NCBI GenBank assembly: GCA_026706485.1
Contig: JAPOYR010000011.1
Span: 310,001-374,000, forward strand
Length of the DNA: 64,000 bases
Source of the DNA: Chloroflexota bacterium
GTDB lineage: Bacteria > Chloroflexota > UBA11872
Direction of reading: 5' to 3'
Every line of letters begins with the position of its first letter. Position 1 is the first letter of the stretch. Made by a program: the position numbers and the translations under genes. The notes beneath the pieces are model-generated. The model had not been told where the DNA came from. It worked only from the letters and a program-made list of their open reading frames with translations, and made no database searches. Shown piece by piece: positions 1 through 8,347 of the stretch.

Positions 1-50
1 CCGCGGCGACGCCGCAGCCGGTCCCGTCGACGGCGAAGGCGTCGGCGCTG

Positions 51-377
51 ATGGACGGGTGGGACGTCGCGCGCGACATCGCAATCATCATCCTGGTCAT
101 CCAGGGCTGCGTGGTGTTCCTGGCGCTGTTCGTGGGCGGCGTGGTCGGATCCATCGCCATCATCGAGACCACCGTGAAGATCAAGCAGGGACTGCGGCGC
201 ACCGCGCGCTCGACCGAGCGAGTGCAGGACACCGTCGAGACGACCGCGCGCCAACGCGTGCTGCCGTCCATCGTCCAGATCGAGCGGGTGCGCGCCGCCG
301 TCGAGAGCTACGCGGAAAGCCTGCAAGAGGAGCTGCGCAAAGCGCGGGGCGGCGTCGACACGCCATCCAAGGCGTGA
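51..377 (+). CDS. small single-pass membrane protein, unknown function
   Basis: A 108-residue protein with one strong hydrophobic segment (about residues 10-38, rich in I, V, L, G and A). A charged helical tail follows, with many R, E, Q and T residues that could form a coiled coil. This looks like a membrane-anchored cytoplasmic helix protein, but I recognise no family. The ATG at 51 is the first in frame; because the window begins just upstream, an earlier start cannot be excluded. The next gene starts about 100 bp downstream on the same strand. Confidence 0.6.
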   Translation: MDGWDVARDIAIIILVIQGCVVFLALFVGGVVGSIAIIETTVKIKQGLRRTARSTERVQDTVETTARQRVLPSIVQIERVRAAVESYAESLQEELRKARGGVDTPSKA

Positions 378-474
378 TCCGGAGTCACGGCATGCCCACC
401 GACAATCACTGCACGCGCGACGTGAAGCCGCATGACCGAGGGCGTGGCACAAACACCGTGGGCAGCGCTCGCTG

Positions 475-1254
475 ATGCCAATGCTCCAGGTGCGAGGACA
501 GCGCATCAATCTGGCAACCAGGGGCGTGCGGGGGTCGGGCATTCTGTTCTTGCACGGCCTGGGGCCCGGCGCGGTCGTTTGGGAGTTGGTGACCCAGGGG
601 CTTCCCGAGGACCGGCGCGCGCTGATGCTCGAGTTTCCCGGCTTCGGCGAGAGTCCGCCCGCGGGCTTCGCGGGCGACATCGACCATGCCGCCACGCTGC
701 TGCATCACTCGCTGCACCAGGCCAATCAGCTCGATCCGATTCCGATCGTGGCCCACGACTACAGCGGACTCGTCGCCCTGTGCTTCGCGGCGCGATATCC
801 CAGCCACGTCCAGCGCCTGGTCCTCCTCGGGTCGGGCGCGTTTGTCCGCGACGTGCACAGCCTCTGGACGGTGCACGAGCGAATCAAAATGCGCGGATGG
901 GATGCCGATGCCGCGAAGCGCTGGCTGACGCGCGGCCTTGTCGAAGAGTTGGCTGACGAGCACCTGTCGTCGATGTGCGAGGCGGCGGCGACCGCCGACG
1001 CCGACGTGGTCGCCGGATGCTTGCGCGCCATGATCGGCGCGGAGTATCTGGAGGCGTCCCGCACGATCAGGGCGCCCATTCTGGTCTTGCGCGGTGACGC
1101 CGACCCCTTCGTCACCGAAGACGACGCGGCCATCCTGACCGCCCGCGCGAACAATGCCACCCAAGTCAACGTTGCGCATGCGGGCCACTGGCCGCACCTG
1201 GAGGCGCCGGATGAGTGTCGCGCGGCGATCCTGGACTTCGTAAACGCCAAATAG
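475..1254 (+). CDS. alpha/beta hydrolase with Asp in the nucleophile position
   Basis: A 259-residue alpha/beta-hydrolase fold protein. The oxyanion-hole motif HGLGPG lies at about 27-32. The nucleophile elbow reads AHDYSG, which puts Asp95 where serine hydrolases have Ser. The likely acid is Asp208 or Asp210 (RGDADPF) and the catalytic His is His238 (HAGHWPHLEAP). An Asp nucleophile is the hallmark of haloalkane dehalogenases and epoxide hydrolases, so a C-X or epoxide hydrolase activity is more likely than an esterase; the substrate is unknown. It opens a plus-strand run of catabolic genes, 72 bp before the FAH-family gene. Confidence 0.85.
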   Translation: MPMLQVRGQRINLATRGVRGSGILFLHGLGPGAVVWELVTQGLPEDRRALMLEFPGFGESPPAGFAGDIDHAATLLHHSLHQANQLDPIPIVAHDYSGLVALCFAARYPSHVQRLVLLGSGAFVRDVHSLWTVHERIKMRGWDADAAKRWLTRGLVEELADEHLSSMCEAAATADADVVAGCLRAMIGAEYLEASRTIRAPILVLRGDADPFVTEDDAAILTARANNATQVNVAHAGHWPHLEAPDECRAAILDFVNAK

Positions 1255-1326
1255 CCCGGCCAAACGCACGGGCGATGCTACGCTGCGGACCGCTGCCTGC
1301 CCCTCGCTTCTGATCGGTCAACCACC

Positions 1327-2151
1327 ATGCGGATCGTCCGATACGCGCACCCTTCCGGCGCTCGCCACGGCTCACTCGACGATGACGGCACCGTCCACGC
1401 GATCGACGGGGACATCTTCGGGGACCACTCGGTTGGCGATCCCGTCGGGTCGGTCGACGACCTCAAGCTGCTGGCGCCCATCGTGCCGGGCAAGGCCATT
1501 GGGGTCGGCCTGAACTACATGGAACACATCATGGAAACCGTCGGTGAGAGCGGCGTGCCCAAGATGCCCATGCTCTTCATCAAGCCGACCACGGCCATCA
1601 GCGGCCCCGGGGACGACATCGTGCTGCCCCGAGGGGACGGCTTCCGCCACGCCATCAACGATCCCGCGCTCCAGGAGGAGCCGTTCGGCGAGGTCCACTA
1701 CGAGGCGGAGCTGGTCGTGGTAATGGGCAAGACCTGCCGCAACGTCGACGTCTCCGAGGCGCTCGACTACGTGCTCGGCTACACCTGCGGTAACGACGTG
1801 AGCGCCCGCAAACTGCAATTCGCGGAAATGGCCATGGGTTGCATCCTGATGGGCAAGGGCCTGGATACCTTTGCGCCGCTGGGTCCCTGCATCGTGACCG
1901 ACATCGATCCCACCAACCTGCGCATCCAGGCGCGCGTCAACGGCGAAACGAAGCAGGACAACAACACGTCCGACATGCTCTTCGACGTCGCGTCGCTCGT
2001 CACCTACCTGGCGCAAGGCCTCACGCTGGAACCCGGCGACTGCATCTTCACGGGTACGCCCGAAGGCGTCGGTCCGCTCGCCGTCGGCGACACGGTCGAG
2101 ATCGAGCTGGAGCAAATCGGCGTGCTCCGCAATCCAGTGGTGGCCGCGTAG
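1327..2151 (+). CDS. fumarylacetoacetate hydrolase (FAH) family protein
   Basis: A 274-residue FAH-superfamily enzyme. The metal-binding signature is visible as HYEAEL (Glu126, Glu128) and GNDVSA (Asp157). MGKGLDTFAPLGP follows at about 175-187, and FTGTPEGVG lies near the C-terminus. The family includes 2-keto-4-pentenoate hydratase-like, acylpyruvate hydrolase and 5-carboxymethyl-2-hydroxymuconate isomerase activities; sequence alone does not choose among them. Length and motif order are normal for the short single-domain form. It is followed after 23 bp by the LarA-like gene, suggesting one operon for hydroxy- or keto-acid catabolism. Confidence 0.92.
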   Translation: MRIVRYAHPSGARHGSLDDDGTVHAIDGDIFGDHSVGDPVGSVDDLKLLAPIVPGKAIGVGLNYMEHIMETVGESGVPKMPMLFIKPTTAISGPGDDIVLPRGDGFRHAINDPALQEEPFGEVHYEAELVVVMGKTCRNVDVSEALDYVLGYTCGNDVSARKLQFAEMAMGCILMGKGLDTFAPLGPCIVTDIDPTNLRIQARVNGETKQDNNTSDMLFDVASLVTYLAQGLTLEPGDCIFTGTPEGVGPLAVGDTVEIELEQIGVLRNPVVAA

Positions 2152-2174
2152 CGGAGACCGGATCGGGGCGCACC

Positions 2175-3446
2175 GTGCCAGGCGAGTTCGTCACCATTCC
2201 CTACGGCGCGGATGAGTTGCGCTTTCAGGTCAACCACGACGCGGTGTTGGCCGGCGTTTTCACGCCGCACCCGGCCCCGCCGGCGCCCGATCCGGAGCGC
2301 GTGATTCGCGAAGCGCTGGCGAACCCTGTCGACAGCCCGCGGCTGCGCGCGGCGGCCGGCGACGCCCGCTCGGCGCTCATCCTGGTCGATGACATCACCC
2401 GCGAAACGCCGACCCATTTGCTGGTACCGGCGATCCTGGAGGAGCTGCGCGCCGGCGGACTGCCCGACGACGGCGTGCAGGTGATGATTGCCCTGGGCAC
2501 GCACCGCCCGATGACGCCGGACGAGGTTCGCGCCAAGCTTGGCGACGAGGTGCTCAGTCGGGTCGAGGTCACCCAGCACGACCACACGGTGGCCCCACTG
2601 CGCGACCTGGGCACCACGCCCGACGGCACGCCGGTGCACGTGAACGCAGGGCTGTTCGAGACCGACCTGGTCATCGGCACCGGCGCGGTGGTGCCCCACC
2701 ACATCGCCGGGTTTTCGGCGGGAGCCAAGATCGTGCAACCGGGCGTGTCGGGCGCGGCCACCACCGCCGCGACCCACATGTTCAGCGCGCGCGCCGTCGA
2801 GCCGCTGCTCGGCCAGGTGGTAACGCCGGTGCGCCGCGAGATGGAGCGCATCGCCGAACGGTCCGGCATGCGCCATGTCCTCAACGTCACGCTCAACAGC
2901 GACGGCCAACTCGTGACGGCCCGCTTCGGAACCACGCGCGGGGCCTACCGGCGCGCCGTAGCGGACGCCCAAGGCATCTACGGCGTGCCCGCGCCGACGG
3001 GACTCGACATCGTCATTGCCGGCTCGCACCCCTGCGACATCGAGTTCTGGCAGGCGCACAAGAGCTTGTATCCGGCGGCGATGCTGGTGCGTCCGGGAGG
3101 CACGATCATCGTCGTGACGCCGTGTCCCGAGGGTGTGGCCGTGATGCATCCGGAGATGCTGGACTACGCGGCGTCCCCGGCGGACGCGCTCATCACCCGT
3201 TATGAGAAGGGCGAGTTCGACGACCCGGTGGCCGCATCGCTGGCGACCGCTTGGGCGCGCGTTCGCGAGCATGCGCGAGTAATCCTGGTCTCGGACGGCG
3301 TGGCGCGCGAGGACGCCCGCGCCCTGGCGTTCGACCGGGCGGACACGGTGGAGGCGGCGCTTCAAATCGCGGCCGCCAATGCTCGCGCCAACCCATCCGT
3401 GGGCGTGCTCACGCACGCGCCCGACACGCTTCCGCTGACGAACTAG
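2175..3446 (+). CDS. LarA-type nickel-dependent racemase family protein (DUF2088)
   Basis: About 423 residues from the GTG at 2175, which matches LarA length. The reading frame extends upstream, but that part overlaps the FAH gene and shows no homology. The catalytic residues known from lactate racemase have counterparts here: His110 in ALGTHRP, His175 in VVPHHIAGF and Lys185 in SAGAKIVQPG, the lysine that carries the nickel-pincer nucleotide in LarA. The protein therefore probably binds that cofactor and epimerises an alpha-hydroxy acid. The larB, larC and larE cofactor genes are not in this window. Its position between an FAH enzyme and a sugar-acid kinase suggests a four-carbon or sugar-derived hydroxy acid rather than lactate. 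Confidence 0.88.
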   Translation: MPGEFVTIPYGADELRFQVNHDAVLAGVFTPHPAPPAPDPERVIREALANPVDSPRLRAAAGDARSALILVDDITRETPTHLLVPAILEELRAGGLPDDGVQVMIALGTHRPMTPDEVRAKLGDEVLSRVEVTQHDHTVAPLRDLGTTPDGTPVHVNAGLFETDLVIGTGAVVPHHIAGFSAGAKIVQPGVSGAATTAATHMFSARAVEPLLGQVVTPVRREMERIAERSGMRHVLNVTLNSDGQLVTARFGTTRGAYRRAVADAQGIYGVPAPTGLDIVIAGSHPCDIEFWQAHKSLYPAAMLVRPGGTIIVVTPCPEGVAVMHPEMLDYAASPADALITRYEKGEFDDPVAASLATAWARVREHARVILVSDGVAREDARALAFDRADTVEAALQIAAANARANPSVGVLTHAPDTLPLTN

Positions 3447-3449
3447 CCA

Positions 3450-4664
3450 ATGCCGCGGTGGGCGATCATCGCCGACGACTTGACCGGCGCCCTGGACACG
3501 GCGCTGCAGTTCCGCAATGCCGGGCGCCGAACGCTCGTCTCCACCCGCGATGGCGCGTGGCCGCCGGACGCCGAGGCGGCGGCCATGAGCACTGCGTCGC
3601 GGCATCTGGACGCTTCCGCGGCCTACGACGCCGTGCGCAGCGCCGTCGGCGCGGTCGACCCCTCCGCCCTGATCTACAAGAAGACCGACTCGCTGCTACG
3701 CGGGAATATCGCGGCTGAAATCCAGGCGGCGATCGAAGGCGCGGGCGTTTCGACGCTGGTGTACACGCCCGCATTTCCCTCGGGCGGCCGGACCACGGAA
3801 TCCGGCACGCTGGCGCTCTGGGGCACTCCCGTCTCCGAGGCGGAGCCAGGACGAGACCCCGTGACGCCGGCGCTGGAGTCGCACATTCCGACCCTGATCG
3901 AGTCCACGTCTGCGTTGACGTGCCGTGTCATCCCGACGGAGATCATCCGGTCGGACATGACCGCGCTTGCCGACGCCATGCGAAATGCCCGAGACGCGGG
4001 CGTGAACGTGATCCTGCCGGATATCGCGGAGGATGCCGATCTCGAGTGCGTGGCGGTCGCCATGGACGCTGCCGATCTCATGCGCGTCAGCGCCGGATCG
4101 GCGGGCCTGGCCGCGTCCCTGGCGCGATGCACCGCGACTCTTCCCCAGCCGGTCCCCGAGATGTCGCGCACGACACGCACGCTCGCCATCATCGGGTCGC
4201 CGATGGACCACACGCAGCGGCAAGTGTCCGAGGCGCTGGCCGCGTTCGCGATCAAGCCCATTCCACTCCTGCAGCAACCCGGAATCTCGATCATGGTGGC
4301 CGCATCCGTGCGCGCCGGTTGGTCGCTGGACCGCCCCGCCCTGATAGATGCCGTGATTCCCGTCCAGGCGCCGTCCCCGGAGGCCCAGGCCGCCCAGCAG
4401 GCCCTGGTGAGCCAGTTCACGTCCACCATCTGGCGCGGCAGACACCCGATCGGCCTGGTGCTCTCGGGCGGCGACACGGCGCGAGCCGCGTTTTCCGCGA
4501 TCCCGGCGGAGGCCATCGAGCTTGCCGGCGAAATCGGGTGGGGCGTGCCCTACGGCGTGTTCACGTCCGGCCCCGGCGCGGGTTGGCCGGTGGTGACCAA
4601 GGCCGGCGTGATGGGCGGACCGACGGCGCTAGTTGACGCCCTGCGCACGATCGGAGCTCCCTGA
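3450..4664 (+). CDS. four-carbon acid sugar kinase family protein (DUF1537)
   Basis: A 404-residue member of the DUF1537 kinase family, which phosphorylates D-erythronate, D-threonate or related acid sugars with ATP. The N-terminal domain has ADDLTGALD (8-16) and KKTDSLLRGN (77-86). The C-terminal nucleotide-binding domain has LVLSGGDTARA, FTSGPGAGWPV and TKAGVMGG. It starts 3 bp after the larA-like stop and precedes a PdxA2-type dehydrogenase; kinase plus PdxA2 is the established pair for threonate/erythronate catabolism. The exact acid-sugar substrate is not readable from the sequence. Confidence 0.93.
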   Translation: MPRWAIIADDLTGALDTALQFRNAGRRTLVSTRDGAWPPDAEAAAMSTASRHLDASAAYDAVRSAVGAVDPSALIYKKTDSLLRGNIAAEIQAAIEGAGVSTLVYTPAFPSGGRTTESGTLALWGTPVSEAEPGRDPVTPALESHIPTLIESTSALTCRVIPTEIIRSDMTALADAMRNARDAGVNVILPDIAEDADLECVAVAMDAADLMRVSAGSAGLAASLARCTATLPQPVPEMSRTTRTLAIIGSPMDHTQRQVSEALAAFAIKPIPLLQQPGISIMVAASVRAGWSLDRPALIDAVIPVQAPSPEAQAAQQALVSQFTSTIWRGRHPIGLVLSGGDTARAAFSAIPAEAIELAGEIGWGVPYGVFTSGPGAGWPVVTKAGVMGGPTALVDALRTIGAP

Positions 4665-4758
4665 CCGGCGGACCGCCGCTTCTTCGCGCACGCGACCGAA
4701 TCCCTGTCTACACTTGCCGCCGTGCGACTTCTAGGGCGCACGACAAAAGGAGCCCCGC

Positions 4759-5787
4759 ATCCCCACCGCAACCGCCGACGTCGACCGGCCGATCCTCGCC
4801 ATCACCATGGGCGACCCGACCGGAGTCGGGCCGGAGATCCTCATCAAGTCCCTGGCCAAGCCGGAAACCTACGCCATCTGCCGACCGCTCGCCGTGGGCA
4901 GCGTCTCGGCGATCGAACGCATGGCCGGCATCCTGGGTTCCGAACTGCAAGTGGTCGCCGCCGAGCCGGAATCGGCCGCCTACGCGCACGGAACGATCGA
5001 GGTCTACGACCCGTGGGGCGAGGACCTGAGCGACCTGCCGTTCAAGCAGGTGACAGTGGAAGGCGGGCGATCCTCCGCCGAGGCCGTGATCGAAGCCGCC
5101 AAGCTGGTCATGGACGGTCGTGCGGCCGCCATCGTTACGGGACCGATTCACAAGGAAGCCATCAACCGCGCCGGCTATCACTACGCCGGCCACACCGAGC
5201 TGCTGGCGGACCTGACCGAGACGCCCGGCACGCGCATGCTCCTGGTCGCGCCGTCGCTGCGGGTGATCCACAACAGCACGCACGTCTCACTGCGCGAGGC
5301 CATCGAGCGCGTGAAGAAGGACAACGTGCTGCACTGCATCCGGCTGCTGCACGAGTCGCTGCAGCTCCTGGGTTTCGAGCATCCGCGCATCGCCGTCAAC
5401 GGGCTCAACCCCCACGCGGGCGAGGATCGGCTATTCGGTGACGAGGACGCCGACGAGATCCTGCCGGCCATCGAGGCGGCGCGGGCAGAGGGCATGGACG
5501 TGACCGGACCCGAGCCGGGCGACACGGTCTACAACAAGGCCATCGACGGGCGCTTCGACGGCATCGTGGCCATGTACCACGACCAGGGCCACGTGGCGGT
5601 CAAGACCGCGGGGTTCTTCGACGGCATCAACGTGTCGGTGGGCATGCCGATCATCCGCACCAGCGTGGACCACGGCACGGCTTACGGCCGCGCGGGCGAA
5701 GGCCGCGCGCGCGAAGACAGCCTGGACCACGCCATCAAGGTGGCGGCGCAGATGTCGCGCGCCAAGCTGGCGGCGGCCGGCGCCTGA
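4759..5787 (+). CDS. pdxA2: PdxA2-type 4-phospho-sugar-acid dehydrogenase
   Basis: A PdxA-family NAD-dependent dehydrogenase. With the DUF1537 kinase next door it most likely oxidises a 4-phospho-threonate or erythronate rather than making pyridoxal phosphate. Visible motifs are ITMGDPTGVGPEI at the N-terminus, TGPIHKEA, a YAGHTE metal-ligand His, STHVSL, MYHDQGH and RTSVDHGTAY. The first ATG (4807) would delete the conserved first beta strand (PILAIT). The only SD-backed start is an ATC at 4759, 6 bp after AAAAGGAG (4745-4752); no ATG, GTG or TTG lies between. With that start the protein has 342 residues, normal for the family. Confidence 0.9.
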   Translation: MPTATADVDRPILAITMGDPTGVGPEILIKSLAKPETYAICRPLAVGSVSAIERMAGILGSELQVVAAEPESAAYAHGTIEVYDPWGEDLSDLPFKQVTVEGGRSSAEAVIEAAKLVMDGRAAAIVTGPIHKEAINRAGYHYAGHTELLADLTETPGTRMLLVAPSLRVIHNSTHVSLREAIERVKKDNVLHCIRLLHESLQLLGFEHPRIAVNGLNPHAGEDRLFGDEDADEILPAIEAARAEGMDVTGPEPGDTVYNKAIDGRFDGIVAMYHDQGHVAVKTAGFFDGINVSVGMPIIRTSVDHGTAYGRAGEGRAREDSLDHAIKVAAQMSRAKLAAAGA

Positions 5788-5805
5788 GGCGCACTGCCGT
5801 TTGCC

Positions 5806-5834
5806 GTAGGGGCGGGTCTCAGACCCGCCCGTTC
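5806..5834. repeat. dispersed GTAGGGGCG palindromic repeat, copy 1
   Basis: Begins GTAGGGGCGGG and is followed by its own complement (GGCGGGTCT/AGACCCGCC), then GTTC. Related copies with the same GTAGGGGCG opening and palindromic core are at 11166 and 18996, and a decayed one is at 48291. It sits just after the pdxA2 stop. It may act as a transcription end or simply be a parasitic intergenic repeat. Confidence 0.7.
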
Positions 5835-6017
5835 AGGCGATTCCGTGCCTCCCTACCCGGAAATGACGGCGGCCGTGCGCGAGCGCCACGCTCCGATTGC
5901 CCCTCCCACGCAGCCACTCCGGTATGCTGAGCAGGCGGCGTGGCGCTTGGCCCCTCGGGTCGTGCCGCGCTGAGCATTAGGTGTTTCCGGGGCCAGTCCC
6001 GGTGCAGGAGTGAGTCC

Positions 6018-6239
6018 GTGGGTTCCGGCTTTCAAGCGGCGCAGGTGGTGCTGGCGGTCATCTTGATCGGCGTCGTGTTGCTTCAAGTGCGCAACGCCGG
6101 CGTGGGATCCGCCCTCGGCGGCAGCGACAGCTCCTTCTTCGCGTCGCGGCGCGGCATCGACCGCGTGCTCTTCAACTTCACGATCGGGATCTCGGCCCTA
6201 TTTTTCCTGGTCTCCGTCCTCGCCGTCCGCTTCCAGTAG
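6018..6239 (+). CDS. secG: preprotein translocase subunit SecG
   Basis: A 73-residue protein with the SecG layout. The first transmembrane helix (AAQVVLAVILIGVVLLQV) is followed by a Gly/Ser-rich cytoplasmic loop (GVGSALGGSDSSFFASRRG) and a second helix (FTIGISALFFLVSVLAV). SecG stabilises the SecYEG protein-export channel. The start is the GTG at 6018, 7 bp after a GCAGGAG SD; the longer frame upstream has no homology. The 3' end overlaps the convergent nuclease gene by 42 bp. Confidence 0.9.
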   Translation: MGSGFQAAQVVLAVILIGVVLLQVRNAGVGSALGGSDSSFFASRRGIDRVLFNFTIGISALFFLVSVLAVRFQ

Positions 6240-7100
6240 CTCGTCGACCGACACCAGCGCGTCCGGGCACCGGTCCACGTAGGAGCACCGCCAGCAGACG
6301 CTCGTGTCCTCCGCGGCGTCCGGCGCCCGCCAAAACGCCTCGAACCGTTCGTCCTGGATTCCGGCCGCAATGCTCGCCGCCCGCTCCCCGAATTCCCGCA
6401 GGTCCTCCCGGTCGTAGCGCGCCTCCAGCCGCTGCACCGACGGCGGATCGCCGATCACCAGCACGTCCACGCGGACGTCCGGAATGAAATACGGCGAGGG
6501 CAGCTCACCGGGCCGGACCCGCGACCCGGCGCGAAACGCGGCGTAGCCGATGGCGTAACACATGAGCTGCAGATCGCTATCGAGATAGGCGGCGTCGTAA
6601 GGCCGGCGCGAGGTCTTGAAGTCGATCACCGTGCCGTTTTGATCCACCAAATCGACCGTGCCGACGACCGGCCATGGCACGCTGGGGACCGTGAACCGGA
6701 ATCGATGCTCGACCAGATGCGGCGCCAAGGCCGCGGCGACTTCGGTCAGGTAGTGCTCCAGTGCGCACCGGCCGGACTCGTAGGCTGTCTCCCACGGATC
6801 GTCCGGGTCGGCGGCATCTGCCGGACCCGGTGCGAATCGTTCCCAGACGCGGTCGAAGATTTCCCGGGCCTCGGCCAACGGCAAATCGCGCCGCGTATGC
6901 TTCTTCGCCCGGAAGTTCGCTTCCAGGGACTCGTGAATGGCCTGGCCAACCAGTGAGGCCAGGGTGTAAGGAGCGTCGAGACGATCCACGTAGCGATGCC
7001 TGTACTGCAGCGGGCAGGTTGCGTAGGTTCGCAACTTGGTAGGCGAGAGAAAACGGAGCGGGGGAGCCACGCGAATCCCGACCGGCGGCGCCGGATGCAT
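6198..7100 (-). CDS. RecB/AddB/Cas4-like PD-(D/E)XK nuclease with Fe-S cysteines
   Basis: About 300 residues from the ATG at 7100. The PD-(D/E)XK core reads HES (His55), GTVDLV (Asp150) and IDFKTS (Asp160, Lys162). One cysteine in the N-terminal TCPLQYRHRY (Cys29) and three at the C-terminus (Cys269, Cys272, Cys278, pattern CWRC-x5-C) form the split 4Fe-4S arrangement known from AddB and Cas4. It is therefore probably a DNA exonuclease acting in repair, with a single nuclease domain and no helicase. No CRISPR array or other cas gene is visible. The frame extends 48 residues further upstream, but that part would overlap the divergent glycosyltransferase gene. Confidence 0.85.
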   Translation of the reverse strand: MHPAPPVGIRVAPPLRFLSPTKLRTYATCPLQYRHRYVDRLDAPYTLASLVGQAIHESLEANFRAKKHTRRDLPLAEAREIFDRVWERFAPGPADAADPDDPWETAYESGRCALEHYLTEVAAALAPHLVEHRFRFTVPSVPWPVVGTVDLVDQNGTVIDFKTSRRPYDAAYLDSDLQLMCYAIGYAAFRAGSRVRPGELPSPYFIPDVRVDVLVIGDPPSVQRLEARYDREDLREFGERAASIAAGIQDERFEAFWRAPDAAEDTSVCWRCSYVDRCPDALVSVDELLEADGEDGDQEK

Positions 7101-7133
7101 CTGCCGCCTGAAGTCTAGCGGTCGCGCCGGACC

Positions 7134-8144
7134 ATGACGCCGAGCACCGGCCTCGAGGCTTCGGTCGTCGTCGTGTCCTGGAACGGGCGCGAGCGGCTGA
7201 ACGAATCGTTGCCGGCCATCGTCGGGCAGCAGGGCGTCCGGCACGAGGTCATCCTGGTCGACAACGGCTCAACCGACGGCACGGTGGATTGGGTCCGGGA
7301 CGCCTTCCCGTCGGTGTGCGTGCTGGAGCTTCCGGAGAACGCAGGATTCGCGGCCGGGAACAACCACGGCTTCGAGGCAGCGCGCGCGCCGCTGGTCGCC
7401 ACCATCAACAACGATGCAATTCCCGACCCAGATTGGCTCGCCAGACTGGTGCGCGCCGCGGCAGCGCACCCCGACGCCGGCATGTTCGCCAGCCGCATGG
7501 TCTATCTGCACGACCCCGAGGTCATCGACTCGGCCGGCATCAGCCTGGACCCGCTGGGCATCGCATGGGATCGAAGCGCCGGGACGCCCGTGCAGGACGA
7601 CGCCGACGGCGAGGTCTTCGGGGCCAGCGCCGGGGCGGCGCTGTATCGGCACGAGTTGCTCCAGGCGACGGGCGGATTCGATGAGCGCTTCTTCGCCTAC
7701 CTGGAGGACGTCGACCTCGCCTGGCGCGCGCGTTGGCTGGGGTGGACGGCGCGGTACGTGCCCGCCGCCCGGGTTCGTCACATGCACTCGGCCACGTGGG
7801 CGGAGGATTCGCCGCTCAAGACCTATCACCTTGGGCGTAACAAGGTTTGGTTGATCGCCAAGAGCTATCCGCTGGGGCCGCTGCTGCGCTGGCTGCCGCT
7901 GATCCTGGCCTACGACGCGGCGTCGCTGCCGATCACCGTCTGGCGGCAGCGCAGCCTGTCCGCTGTGCGTGGACGCTTGGCGGGACTCAGGCACCTTCCC
8001 GAGATTTGGCGCAGCCGCGAGCACGTCGCACCGGCTCGGCGATCGGTCACCTGGTCCGAGCTTCGCGCCGTGATGGAGCCCCTGCGGTCGCCGCTCGCCA
8101 TCTGGCGCCGCCACCGTCAACTCCGCCGCGCCCTGGGCCAATAG
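7134..8144 (+). CDS. family 2 glycosyltransferase (rhamnosyltransferase-like)
   Basis: A 336-residue GT-A glycosyltransferase. Motifs in order are SVVVVSWNG, the nucleotide-sugar site LVDNGSTDGT (about 41-50), the DxD-equivalent INNDAIPD, and GGFDERFFAYLEDVDLAWR carrying the catalytic-base ED pair. The C-terminal third is basic with an amphipathic or membrane-associated segment. The pattern matches GT2 enzymes that add rhamnose or similar sugars in cell-surface polysaccharide synthesis; donor and acceptor are unknown. It is divergent from the nuclease gene, with about 33 bp between the starts. Confidence 0.9.
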   Translation: MTPSTGLEASVVVVSWNGRERLNESLPAIVGQQGVRHEVILVDNGSTDGTVDWVRDAFPSVCVLELPENAGFAAGNNHGFEAARAPLVATINNDAIPDPDWLARLVRAAAAHPDAGMFASRMVYLHDPEVIDSAGISLDPLGIAWDRSAGTPVQDDADGEVFGASAGAALYRHELLQATGGFDERFFAYLEDVDLAWRARWLGWTARYVPAARVRHMHSATWAEDSPLKTYHLGRNKVWLIAKSYPLGPLLRWLPLILAYDAASLPITVWRQRSLSAVRGRLAGLRHLPEIWRSREHVAPARRSVTWSELRAVMEPLRSPLAIWRRHRQLRRALGQ

Positions 8145-8200
8145 CCCGAAACTTCCGCCCCGCGCTCAGAAACTGGGCACCGCTGCTAGACTCCTGCCAC

Positions 8201-8277
8201 CGGGGTGTGGCGCAGCCTGGTAGCGCACCTGAATGGGGTTCAGGAGGTCGCGAGTTCGAATCTCGCCGCCCCGACCA
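8201..8277 (+). tRNA. tRNA-Pro (GGG)
   Basis: A 77-nt cloverleaf. The acceptor stem CGGGGTG pairs with CGCCCCG (one G-U). The D arm is GCGCAGCCTGGTAGCGC. The anticodon stem CCTGA/TCAGG encloses loop ATGGGGT, giving anticodon GGG. The T arm is GCGAG-TTCGAAT-CTCGC, with discriminator A and an encoded CCA. It lies between the glycosyltransferase and oxidoreductase genes. Confidence 0.96.
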
Positions 8278-8347
8278 ACGACCGCCCGACGCTGCGTCGG
8301 TGATGCCCGGCTCAAGACCGACGCTCACACCACGGAGGCGCCCGCAC

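Noticed and set aside
2004..3605. 533-codon antisense open frame across the LarA-like gene
   Set aside because: Arg/Gly/His-rich shadow of a gene with all LarA catalytic residues on the other strand.
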